Source of the DNA: Rugamonas brunnea
GTDB lineage: Bacteria > Pseudomonadota > Gammaproteobacteria > Burkholderiales > Burkholderiaceae_D
DNA length: 64,000 nt
Assembly: GCF_014042345.1 (NCBI RefSeq)
Contig: NZ_JACEZT010000004.1
Coordinates: 62,001-126,000 of the forward strand
Reading direction: 5' to 3'
A program made the position numbers and the translations under genes. Shown piece by piece: positions 8,053-15,486 of this stretch (position 1 is its first letter; each line of letters starts with the position of its first letter). The notes under the pieces are model-generated. The model searched no databases. It was given only the letters and a program-made list of their open reading frames with translations, and had not been told where the DNA came from.

Positions 8053-8298
8053 ATGCCTACCTCTCTGCATCCGACCAAGGAACAGGTCCGGGCTTATATG
8101 CATTTGCGCGAATTCGACCGCCGTCCCCCTCCCACCCCGGATGAGATCCGCCGCCAGCTGGGCTGGTATGGCGAGTCCCACTGTGGCGTCCCCTCCACAG
8201 GCCAAGGCCTGTTCCTCCCGGGCACAATCGCCCAGCTGGCCACGCTGTTGGCCGTCGAATGGTGTTTCCTAGCAGCAGGTTTCAGCCGCAAACGCTAA
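8053..8298 (+). CDS. Small hypothetical protein (81 aa)
   Basis: I do not recognise this protein. It starts MPTSLHPTKEQVRAYMHLRE and has a Pro/Arg-rich middle (DRRPPPTPDEIRRQLGW) followed by a moderately hydrophobic stretch (FLPGTIAQLATLLAVEWCFLAAGF). The ATG at 8053 is strongly supported by AAGGAG six bases upstream. The gene lies among short accessory genes. The downstream 247 bp to the next gene contain a small hairpin (GCCAGT / ACTGGC, about 8434-8451) and AT-rich stretches but no further coding frame that I can support. Confidence 0.6.
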   Translation: MPTSLHPTKEQVRAYMHLREFDRRPPPTPDEIRRQLGWYGESHCGVPSTGQGLFLPGTIAQLATLLAVEWCFLAAGFSRKR

Positions 8299-8545
8299 GG
8301 TTTTTTACTTATTTCGCAAGGAAAATGTTCCTACCACAAGAAATAGGCGTAAAATCTCTCTAAATCTCACAGAAATGTCTGATGAGTTAGCCTTACGTTA
8401 ACGGAAGCGTGCATTATCCCGGTTGTGCGCCGTATGCCAGTAGGAAAACTGGCGTCCGGGGCCGCGAGCGGGGAAATGTAGCTGCATATTTTTTATTTGA
8501 GTGTCGTTTTCTTACCAAGAGACGGCCGGAAACCTAGTGAACATC

Positions 8546-8785
8546 ATGTCTATCAAAGAAATCACCGCATCGCCTACGTACAACCCGAACCGTGTGCTGG
8601 ATGCCATCATTGAGAAACTGCAACTGAAAAATGATGCGGCACTGTCGCGCGCGCTGGAAGTCGCTCCACCCGTGATCAGCAAGATCCGCCACAACACGCT
8701 GCCGATCGGCGCGACCATCCTGATCCGCATGCACGAGATCAGCGATTTCAGCATCCGTGAACTGCGTGAGCTGATGGCTGCCTAA
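8546..8785 (+). CDS. Small Cro/XRE-like helix-turn-helix protein
   Basis: This 79-residue protein is probably a DNA-binding regulator. Residues about 20-65 form a lambda-repressor-like helix-turn-helix: LQLKNDAALSRALEVAPPVISKIRHNTLPIG, in which the Ala-Ala-Leu-Ser helix and the PPVISKIR recognition helix fit the Cro/C1 pattern. The protein has no effector domain. ATG 8546 is chosen over 8501 because conserved sequence begins at MSIKEITASPTYNPNR, a form I associate with short Oxalobacteraceae and Burkholderiales proteins. No target is known. An inverted repeat follows at 8800-8823. Confidence 0.75.
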   Translation: MSIKEITASPTYNPNRVLDAIIEKLQLKNDAALSRALEVAPPVISKIRHNTLPIGATILIRMHEISDFSIRELRELMAA

Positions 8786-8799
8786 GCAGCCATTGCCTG

Positions 8800-8823
8800 G
8801 GGCGTCAGCGCAGCCTGACGCCC
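8800..8823 (+). terminator. Hairpin after the HTH gene, weak T-tract
   Basis: GGGCGTCAG (8800-8808) and CTGACGCCC (8815-8823) form a perfect 9-bp stem with a 6-base loop, starting 14 bp after the stop of the 8546 gene. Only TTG follows, so intrinsic termination would be weak. Confidence 0.5.
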
Positions 8824-8980
8824 TTGCTCGTCTGTGCGCCAGGCCCGGCGGGCCTGCCATGACGGCGCCGTCCGGCGTACCGTCTTCTCCGCGCTTCTTT
8901 TGTCCTGCCGCCCTCGCGCGTGGCGCGGCGTGCGCGTCTTCCCCGGCCTTGCGGCCAGCCTCGTTCCCTTCCTTGTACCG

Positions 8981-9166
8981 TCAAGCCGTGGTGCTGATGG
9001 TCGTGCCTATCTTCTGGCCCTGGGTGTTGACCGCCGGTGCGGGAGGTGGTGGCGGAGGCGGCGCCGCGACCTGCTCGGCGGCCGGCTTTTGCGCCGGCTT
9101 GGGCGGCGGTGCGGGCGGCGCCTGGACGGCGGCGCTGCTGCTGGTGGTGACGGCGTTGACGCTCAT
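8981..9166 (-). CDS. Small Pro/Ala-rich protein (61 aa)
   Basis: This 61-residue protein consists of a Ser/Thr/Ala N terminus (MSVNAVTTSSSAAVQ), a Pro-rich middle with a run of seven prolines, and the tail NTQGQKIGTTISTTA. No domain is recognised and no signal peptide is present. The start at 9166 is supported by GGAGGG four bases upstream; a longer frame to 9223 is not. It lies 106 bp downstream of, and on the same strand as, the AYSGA-repeat gene and could be cotranscribed with it. Confidence 0.6.
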   Translation of the reverse strand: MSVNAVTTSSSAAVQAPPAPPPKPAQKPAAEQVAAPPPPPPPAPAVNTQGQKIGTTISTTA

Positions 9167-9272
9167 GATGCCCTCCACGAAAGAATGAAAAATGCCGGCG
9201 GCCCTTGCGAACCCCGGCATCATGGTCTGGCCGCTGGCGGCCGTGCCGCCAGTACGTGCGCTTAGGTGTCCA

Positions 9273-10172
9273 TTATGCGCTCAGGCGTGGCCGCACCGTG
9301 TACATGCTGTCGGGCTGGGCCGCGACCGCCGCGCCGGAGTAGGCTGTCTGCTGTTCTGCCTGTAATCCAGAATAGGCCATTTTGTTGGCGTTCGCATCAG
9401 AAATCGCGGCACCGGAGTGGGCCACCGTTTGCGCGCCCGAGTACGCCGTTTCCTTGGCCTGCCTGGTGGCTGCGCCGGAATAGGCGGTCTGCGCGCCCGA
9501 GTAAGCCGTTTGCTGAGCTTGCCGGGTGGCGGCGCCCGAATAGGCCACCGTTTGCGCCCCCGAGTAGGCCGTTTCCCTGGCCTGTTTGGTGGCCGCGCCC
9601 GAGTAGGCGACAGCCTGTGCGCCCGAGTAAGCCGTCTGCTTGGCCTGCTGGGTGGCGGCGCCCGAATAGGCGACCGTCTGGGCGCCGGAATAGGCCGTTT
9701 CCCCGGCCTGCCTGGTGGCCGCGCCAGAGTAGGCCGTTTCCGCGCCGCCCGCCTGCACCGCCGCGCCCGAGTAGGCCGGACGGGCGCTGCGGTCGTAGCT
9801 CTCGCCGAAGGTCGCTTCATACAGCTCGCGCATGCGCTCGCCCACGCGGTGGTGCACTTGCTCGTCGTCCTCGCCGCGCAGGCCGATGTAGGGGAAGTGG
9901 TGCAGGAAATAGCCGAACACGGCTTCGCAGTCGGCTGCGTATTTCATCGTGTCCAGGATGTGGTAGTGCCAGAAAATATCCACGTCCATCAGCGGCGCCG
10001 TTTGCTCATGCGGGAAGGTCTTCATCAGGTACAGGAAGCGGCGGTACTCGAACTCGACCGCATTGACCTGCTCCAGCGACCATCCTTCGCCGGACTCTTC
10101 ATGCATCAGTTTGACCTTGATCGGTTCCAGGTCCAGGTCGGCGATTGCTTGAAAGCTGTCATGTGAAATCAT
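9273..10172 (-). CDS. GRDP-like N-terminal domain with a 14-copy AYSGA repeat tail
   Basis: This 299-residue protein has two parts. Residues 1-125 carry the conserved pattern D-x2-W-H-x-H-x2-D-T-x2-Y-x2-D-C (D65, W68, H69, H71, D74, Y78, D81, C82) followed by HHFPY, which matches my memory of the glycine-rich-domain-containing-protein-like (GRDP) family; its biochemical role is unknown. The His/Asp/Cys arrangement could bind a metal. Residues 132-282 are 14 copies of A(Y/H)SG(A/L), mostly alternating 9- and 12-residue spacers, giving a 21-residue unit such as TAYSGAQTV plus AYSGAATxQAxx. There is no signal peptide. A perfect FNR-type box lies 141 bp upstream. The tail could be structural, adhesive or a substrate for modification; no modifying enzyme is adjacent. 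Confidence 0.8.
   Translation of the reverse strand: MISHDSFQAIADLDLEPIKVKLMHEESGEGWSLEQVNAVEFEYRRFLYLMKTFPHEQTAPLMDVDIFWHYHILDTMKYAADCEAVFGYFLHHFPYIGLRGEDDEQVHHRVGERMRELYEATFGESYDRSARPAYSGAAVQAGGAETAYSGAATRQAGETAYSGAQTVAYSGAATQQAKQTAYSGAQAVAYSGAATKQARETAYSGAQTVAYSGAATRQAQQTAYSGAQTAYSGAATRQAKETAYSGAQTVAHSGAAISDANANKMAYSGLQAEQQTAYSGAAVAAQPDSMYTVRPRLSA
9327..9779 (-). repeat. In-frame tandem repeat, about 63-bp unit, coding AYSGA motifs
   Basis: This stretch is the 3' half of the gene ending at 9273. The composite unit is 63 bp (9 + 12 codons) and each unit contains two copies of the Ala-Tyr-Ser-Gly-Ala codons. The units differ at synonymous positions (for example cgagtaggc versus cggaatagg on the plus strand), so the repeat is not a recent perfect expansion and appears kept by selection on the protein. 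Unit number may vary between strains. Confidence 0.85.
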
Positions 10173-10548
10173 GGATGAATTCCCTTTGCCTTGAGTGAGT
10201 TGAAAACGAAGTGGGTGGCGCGGCGCGCTCCGCCGGAAGCGGTGGCCTGGTCGCCGGCCGTTGATGCAGTGTTGCCCGGGCCGCGCTGCTACGGAGGTCG
10301 GGTAGCAGTTAGTTGATGCATATCAACATCACCAGTATATTCGGCGCACCACCGATTGCAACGTGAAATTTAAAAAATTGTCGGTAATCGGCACTATGAG
10401 AATGGCTTGCAAAATGACAGTAAGTCGCGGCCCGTGACGCCGCCGCGTTGCGGTCCCGGAACGGCTGTGGCGAGCGCGTCAGGAGGGGAAATTGTTGCCC
10501 ATGGAAAAGATCCCCTTATTGATATTTCTCAATGAACTGGCAGGTTTT
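10173..10548. other. 376-bp intergenic region upstream of the AYSGA-repeat gene
   Basis: No supportable gene lies here. The segment contains the FNR-type box at 10313-10326, an AT-richer stretch (10325-10430) and the end of the histidine-kinase gene at its right edge. The frames that start near 10492 are antisense to the kinase gene. Confidence 0.6.
10313..10326. promoter_or_regulatory. Perfect FNR/Anr-type box TTGAT-N4-ATCAA
   Basis: TTGATGCATATCAA matches the FNR-family consensus exactly and is extended by one more pair (G/C) on each side. It lies 141 bp upstream of the AYSGA-repeat gene and is far from any other start. It suggests control by oxygen or nitric oxide through an FNR/Dnr-type regulator. 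A well-placed -10 element is not obvious on either strand. Confidence 0.6.
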
Positions 10549-12372
10549 TCATGCCGCCAGCACCCGGCCGTCCTGCGCCTGGGTATCTGCCCGCTCGCCC
10601 AGCGGCACCACCACGGTCACCGTGGTGCCCGTGCCGTGCTCGCCGGCGCCGATGGTGCAGTGGCCGCCCAGCAGGCCGATGCGCTCCTCGATGCCGACCA
10701 GGCCAAACGAGCCGGGCTTGTTGCGTACCGTGGGCGCGATGCCGACGCCGTTGTCGCTGACGGTCATGGTCAGCACGCCGTCGCGCTGGCGCAGCGCCAC
10801 CCGCACGGCGCTGGCGCGCGCATGCTGCAGAACGTTGCTGAGTGACTCTTGTAGCACGCGGAACAAAGCGGTGGCGCACAGGTCGTCGACGGCGATCTCG
10901 TCCCCGACGTCGAGCTCGCACGCCAGCCCGCCATGCCGGCGGAACTGCGCGATCTGCCATTCGACGGCCGCGTTCAAGCCCAGGTCCAGCACGGCCGGGC
11001 GCAGGTCGTTGATGATGTGGCGCACGCTGCGGATGGTGCGGTCGATCTGGCCCAGCGTGGTGCGCGCGCGCGCATGCAGGCGCGGGTGGCGCTGGCGCGT
11101 GCGCGCGGCCAGCAGGTCGGCCTCGATGCGCAGCACCAGCAGGTTCTGGCCCAGGTCGTCGTGGATCTCGCGCGCGATGCGCTTGCGTTCCTGTTCCTTG
11201 ATGCGGTCGGCGTGCGCGACCAGGCGGCGCAACTGGTAATGCGAGCGTTGCAGGCTGGCCTGGCTGTCGCGCAGTTCGCGTGTCATCCCCTTGGCCATGC
11301 GCACGGCTTGCCGGCGCGACGTGGCCAGCGTGTGGAACAGCAGGTACAGCAGCAGCGTGACCAGGCCGCCCATGCCCAGCGCCAGCCACGGCAGGTAGCG
11401 GTCCACCCGCGAGTGCCAGGCTGCCTTGGGCGCGCTGAATTGCGCCTGCCACAGGCGGCCGCCGCATTCGACCGTCAGCGTAGTGGTGAAGGCGTCGCCT
11501 GCCGGCCCGCCACGGGCGCCGCCCGCCGGGCTGGAGAACAACAGCTGGTCGGGCGCCGTGCGCGGACGCGGCTCGTACAGTGCGCCGTCGTCGTACAGCG
11601 CCAGGCGCAGGTCGTGGCCGCCGATTTCGTCGAGCGCCGCCTGCACCAGCCGGCGCACGCTGAAGCCGATGCCGACTGAGCCGAGGTAGGCGGCGCGCCG
11701 CTGCGAGACGCTGTCGAGTACCGCGTCCTGGCGGTAGACGGGCAGGCGCAGGGCCAGTTTGGCGTGGCCCGGCTGGCCGGGCACGGTGATCAGCTGGCCG
11801 GAGGTGGCCGGCGCGCCCGTGTCCCGCGCCAATGCCAGCGTCGCGGCCACGGCCGGACGGGCGGCGATGTCGAGGCCCAGCTTGTCGCCGTACTGCTCGA
11901 CCGGTTCGATCAGCGTGATGATGGTGTAGTCGGGGCGCCGGCCCGGCGGTTCGACGGCGAACGCCGGATAGCCGTCGTGCGCGCTGGCGCTGGCGCGCAC
12001 GGCCCGTTCGAAGCGTGCGCGCTGGCCATCGCCCACGTAGCGGGCGAAGTTGATGTTGTCGATGGTGGCGAATTCCTGCGGCAGGTTCAGGCCGTTGACG
12101 TAACGGTGGAAGCTGGCGCGGTCCACCCCGTCTGTCGCCTGGAAGAAGCTGGCCGCGCCGCGCAGCACGTCCGTATAGGCCCGCACCCGCGCCGCGATGG
12201 CATACTGGGCGTTGCGGGTCTGGTTCTGGAAGCGCAGGTGCGCATCATGCTCGATCGACAGTGCCGTGACGACATACAGCGCCAGTCCCACGCCCAGCGA
12301 CAACAGCGCGCCTGTCCACCACACGGAAGCCGCATGGGAAAGCCAATTCTTGTACGCGGGAATGGTGGGCAT
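10549..12372 (-). CDS. Membrane sensor histidine kinase with CHASE domain (HisKA_3 type), orphan
   Basis: This 607-residue protein is a NarL-system-type kinase. A membrane segment at about 15-38 and a second at about 327-347 frame a periplasmic CHASE-like domain (conserved NINFARYV at 107-113 and the PDYTIITLIEPVE region at 147-159). Then come a coiled linker, a HisKA_3 dimerisation domain with the phospho-acceptor H404 in EIHDDLGQNLL, and a HATPase (LQESLSNVLQHA, SDNGVGI). A LuxR-type response regulator would be expected, but none lies in the window on either side. The 376-bp gap downstream separates it from the AYSGA-repeat gene. The signal sensed is unknown; CHASE domains usually bind small extracellular molecules. 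Confidence 0.9.
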   Translation of the reverse strand: MPTIPAYKNWLSHAASVWWTGALLSLGVGLALYVVTALSIEHDAHLRFQNQTRNAQYAIAARVRAYTDVLRGAASFFQATDGVDRASFHRYVNGLNLPQEFATIDNINFARYVGDGQRARFERAVRASASAHDGYPAFAVEPPGRRPDYTIITLIEPVEQYGDKLGLDIAARPAVAATLALARDTGAPATSGQLITVPGQPGHAKLALRLPVYRQDAVLDSVSQRRAAYLGSVGIGFSVRRLVQAALDEIGGHDLRLALYDDGALYEPRPRTAPDQLLFSSPAGGARGGPAGDAFTTTLTVECGGRLWQAQFSAPKAAWHSRVDRYLPWLALGMGGLVTLLLYLLFHTLATSRRQAVRMAKGMTRELRDSQASLQRSHYQLRRLVAHADRIKEQERKRIAREIHDDLGQNLLVLRIEADLLAARTRQRHPRLHARARTTLGQIDRTIRSVRHIINDLRPAVLDLGLNAAVEWQIAQFRRHGGLACELDVGDEIAVDDLCATALFRVLQESLSNVLQHARASAVRVALRQRDGVLTMTVSDNGVGIAPTVRNKPGSFGLVGIEERIGLLGGHCTIGAGEHGTGTTVTVVVPLGERADTQAQDGRVLAA

Positions 12373-12545
12373 GAGGGTGGTCGCCGGACAGTTCCTGGTG
12401 GTGGGAAGCGAGGCCGGGGCGTGGCGGCCTGGTCGGCGGGGAAATGTTGCTTGATTTATAAACCCGTTTTACAGTCGCGTCAAGTTGTTTGTCAAATTGC
12501 TATTTGTCCTATGCAAAATGGCGCACGCTTTGCTGTCGCGCGCGC

Positions 12546-12572
12546 AAAAAAAAACCGCCCGAAGGCGGTTTT
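12546..12572 (-). terminator. Rho-independent terminator of glnS
   Basis: Read on the minus strand, AAAACCGCC-TTC-GGGCGGTTTT is followed by a run of T, 17 bp after the glnS stop codon. It is a classic intrinsic terminator and also separates glnS from the histidine-kinase gene on the same strand. Confidence 0.9.
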
Positions 12573-12588
12573 CCGGGCGGGCGTCCGC

Positions 12589-14352
12589 TTACTTGGCGAC
12601 CCAGCTGTCTTTCAGCGTGACGATGCGGTTGAACACCGGCTTGCCAGGCGTGGAATCGACGCGGTCGGCCACGAAGTAGCCATGGCGCTCGAACTGGAAG
12701 CGCTGGTCGGGTTGGGCCGCCTTCATGCCAGGCTCCAGGTAGGCCGTGATCACTTCCTTGGCGTTCGGATTGAGCGCCTGCATGAAGTCCTTGCCGCCGC
12801 CGTCCGGCTGCGGGTCGGTGAACAGGCGGTCGTACAGGCGCACTTCGGCTTCCAGCGCGGTGGCGGCCGACACCCAGTGGATGTTGCCCTTGACCTTGTA
12901 GTTGTCGGAACCGGGCGTGCCCGATTTGCTGTCGGGGAAGTAGTTGACGTGGACGGCGATCACTTTGCCGTTCTCGTCCTTGTCATAGCCCGTGCATTCG
13001 GTCACATAGCCGTGGCGCAGGCGCACGCGGCTGCCCGGCGCGTCGCCGATCGGCGGGTAGTAGCGGAAGTAACCCTTGCTCGGCGTTTCCATGAAGTCTT
13101 CTTCCTCGATCCACAGTTCACGCGTGATGGGGAAGGTGCGCACGCCCATTTCCGGATGGTGCGGGTGCACGGGCGAGCTGCAGTCTTCGCTGGCGCCGGC
13201 GTCGAAGTTGTCGATGATCAGCTTGAGCGGGCGCAGCACGGCCGTGGCGCGCGGCGCTTTCGGGTCCAGGTCTTCGCGCAGGCAGCCTTCGAGCGTGCTC
13301 ATGTCGATCCAGCCGTCGGACTTGGTCACGCCGATGCGTTCGCAGAACAACTGGATCGCTTCGGGCGTGTAGCCGCGGCGGCGCAGGCCGACGATGGTGG
13401 GCATGCGCGGATCATCCCAGCCGTCGACGATCTTCTCGTCGACCAGCTGGCGCAGCTTGCGCTTGCTGGTGATCACGTAGGTCAGGTTCAGGCGTGAGAA
13501 TTCGTACTGGCGCGGCACCGGTTGCTTGAAGAAGCCGCCTTCGGCAAGCGTCGCCAGCAGCCAGTCGTAGAACGGGCGGTGGTCCTGGAATTCCAGCGTG
13601 CAGATCGAATGGGTGATCTGTTCCAGCGCGTCCGAGATCGGGTGCGTGTAGTCGTACATCGGGTAGATGCACCAGGCGTCGCCCGTGCGCACGTGGTGGG
13701 CGTGGCGGATGCGGTAGATGGCCGGGTCGCGCATGTTCATGTTGGGCGAGGCCATCGCGTCTTCGCTGGTCTTGGCGCGCAGGATGTGGGCGCCGTCGGG
13801 GAATTTACCGGCGCGCATGTCGCGGAACAGTTGCAGCGATTCCTCGCGCGGGCGGTCGCGGAATGGCGAGTTCTTGCCCGGCGTGCTGAAGTTGCCGCGG
13901 TTGGCCGCCATGTCCTCGGCGCTCTGGCTGTCTACGTAGGCGTGGCCCGAGGTGATCAGGTATTCGGCCATCGCGTACAGCTGCTCGAAGTAGTCGCTGG
14001 CGTAGTGCAGGTGGTGCTCGGTGCCGTTCGGGCCTTCATGGTCCCAATTGAAGCCCAGCCACTTGACGCTGTCGATGATGGTGTCGACGTATTCCTGTTC
14101 TTCTTTTTCGGGATTGGTGTCGTCAAAGCGCAAATGGCAGCGGCCCTGGTAGTCGCGCGCCAGGCCGAAATTCAGGCAGATCGATTTGGCGTGGCCCACG
14201 TGCAGGTAGCCGTTCGGCTCGGGCGGGAAACGGGTGATCACGGACGGCAGGCCGTCGCGCACATGGGTGCCGGCCGCCAGGTCCGATTCGACGATGGCGC
14301 GCAGGAAGTTGGAGGCCAGTGCCGGCGCGGTGCTGTTTTTATCGTTGCTCAT
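12589..14352 (-). CDS. glnS: Glutaminyl-tRNA synthetase
   Basis: This 587-residue class I synthetase charges tRNA-Gln with glutamine. The HIGH motif is HVGH at 51-54, preceded by RFPPEPNGYL, and the KMSKS loop is represented by VITSKRKL near residue 290-296, as usual for GlnRS. The C-terminal anticodon-binding barrels are present (ELWIEEEDF, VTECTGYDKDENGKV). Full family length suggests an intact gene. It is divergent from the J-domain operon and ends in a strong terminator at 12546-12572. No clear ribosome-binding site precedes ATG 14352, but homology supports this start. Confidence 0.97.
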   Translation of the reverse strand: MSNDKNSTAPALASNFLRAIVESDLAAGTHVRDGLPSVITRFPPEPNGYLHVGHAKSICLNFGLARDYQGRCHLRFDDTNPEKEEQEYVDTIIDSVKWLGFNWDHEGPNGTEHHLHYASDYFEQLYAMAEYLITSGHAYVDSQSAEDMAANRGNFSTPGKNSPFRDRPREESLQLFRDMRAGKFPDGAHILRAKTSEDAMASPNMNMRDPAIYRIRHAHHVRTGDAWCIYPMYDYTHPISDALEQITHSICTLEFQDHRPFYDWLLATLAEGGFFKQPVPRQYEFSRLNLTYVITSKRKLRQLVDEKIVDGWDDPRMPTIVGLRRRGYTPEAIQLFCERIGVTKSDGWIDMSTLEGCLREDLDPKAPRATAVLRPLKLIIDNFDAGASEDCSSPVHPHHPEMGVRTFPITRELWIEEEDFMETPSKGYFRYYPPIGDAPGSRVRLRHGYVTECTGYDKDENGKVIAVHVNYFPDSKSGTPGSDNYKVKGNIHWVSAATALEAEVRLYDRLFTDPQPDGGGKDFMQALNPNAKEVITAYLEPGMKAAQPDQRFQFERHGYFVADRVDSTPGKPVFNRIVTLKDSWVAK

Positions 14353-14622
14353 CTGAAAAGTTGCTTTGCAAAGTGTCGAGTAGCGGGCATTTTACCGTAT
14401 CGCTCCCGCGTGGAGCGGGATTTGCTGCGGCGCGCCATCGAAATGGAAGAATAGACAAGATTGTGACGGCGATGACGCTCGCGCGGCCGCGTTTTGCGTG
14501 CCGATGGCGGTGGGTTGCTGCCCGTATGCCAGCCAAAGCGGGGCCAAAGCGGGACGGCGGCACCCGATCTATAGGATAATTCGTCTTTAATGTTTATGGC
14601 ATTCGGCCCGGAGAATTTCCTA

Positions 14623-14916
14623 ATGGAAAATTTATACAATGTGCTCGGTGTCGCGCCCAACGCCACGGACGATGAAATCAAGAAGGTCTACCGCTCGCTG
14701 GCGATGCGTTACCACCCCGACCGCAACCAGGCGCCCGGTGCGGAAGTGCGGTTCAAGAGCATCACCAAGGCGTATGAAATCCTGTCCGACCCGGTCAAGC
14801 GCGAAGAGTACAACCAGAGCGTGAACCACCGCATCATCATTGACCCGGAGGCGGAGGCTTACCAGTTGTGGCGCTCGGTCTTCGGCCTGCACGGCACCAC
14901 GTTGCCGGCGGCCTGA
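14623..14916 (+). CDS. Minimal J-domain protein
   Basis: This 97-residue protein is little more than a J domain (residues 1-65). It has [23 protein letters not shown], the HPD motif at 31-33 and [16 protein letters not shown], so it should stimulate an Hsp70 ATPase. The remaining 30 residues ([24 protein letters not shown]) have no zinc finger or client-binding domain, so specificity would have to come from a partner. ATG 14623 is favoured by GGAG nine bases upstream over the ATG at 14590. It leads a four-gene operon with three unknown proteins (next start 67 bp downstream, then gaps of 2 and 14 bp). Confidence 0.9.
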   Translation: MENLYNVLGVAPNATDDEIKKVYRSLAMRYHPDRNQAPGAEVRFKSITKAYEILSDPVKREEYNQSVNHRIIIDPEAEAYQLWRSVFGLHGTTLPAA

Positions 14917-14983
14917 CGCCACCCCGGGCCGCCCGCGCGGCGCCCCGTTTCAATCCGATCAGCAGTACAGAACGAAAGTAATC

Positions 14984-15484
14984 ATGAGAAAAGTACACCC
15001 TGAATTTGCCTATCAGTCGCGCGAACTGGGCGGCCAGATCGAAGGCATTCTGGGCGATCCGCCCGATCACAAGAACTACAAGAACATGGTCGACGCCCTG
15101 GTGTCCGAATACGCCAGCGGCGGCGGCATCGAGGATGTGAACATGCTGGCCTTCGCGCTGGTCGATCACATCGAGTTTTCCAACCCCAAGGGCTTGCTGG
15201 CCGAGGCGGAAGACTATGAATTCGGCGACCCGTCGCGCGTGTTCGCCATGGCTTCCTGCCAGGGCGAGGAGCCGGCCAGGATGTACGCGGCGCTGGAAGA
15301 AAGCTTCCCCGACCTGGCGCGCCAGGCCATCATTACCGCCTTCCTGTACAAGAACCCGCGCAAGTGGGACGACGACGACCAGTCGCTGGACCAGCTGTCG
15401 GCCAACGACGACGGCGACGACGAGTACGAGGAAGACCAGGCGAGCGACGACTTCGCCCAAATGTTCGATCAGGAAGGAGAGTGA
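14984..15484 (+). CDS. Unknown protein with acidic C terminus, J-domain operon gene 2
   Basis: I do not recognise this 166-residue protein. Its first 125 residues look globular and mostly helical (DHKNYKNMVDALVSEYASGG, MLAFALVDHIEFSNPKGLLAEAEDY). The last 40 are strongly acidic (runs of Asp/Glu such as DDDDQ and DDGDDEYEED), a feature seen in proteins that shield basic partners or bind chaperones. No signal peptide or membrane segment is present. The start at 14984 fits a GAAAG-type site upstream. It is followed after only 2 bp by gene 3, so translational coupling is likely. Confidence 0.75.
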   Translation: MRKVHPEFAYQSRELGGQIEGILGDPPDHKNYKNMVDALVSEYASGGGIEDVNMLAFALVDHIEFSNPKGLLAEAEDYEFGDPSRVFAMASCQGEEPARMYAALEESFPDLARQAIITAFLYKNPRKWDDDDQSLDQLSANDDGDDEYEEDQASDDFAQMFDQEGE

Positions 15485-15486
15485 CC

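Noticed and set aside
8417..8500. Structured leader before the Cro-like gene as a riboswitch
   Set aside because: A small hairpin and a GC-rich stretch are present, but I could not match the conserved core of any riboswitch class that I know.
9327..9779. Possible CRISPR-like repeat array
   Set aside because: The units are contiguous, in frame, coding and variable at wobble positions, with no unique spacers and no cas genes.
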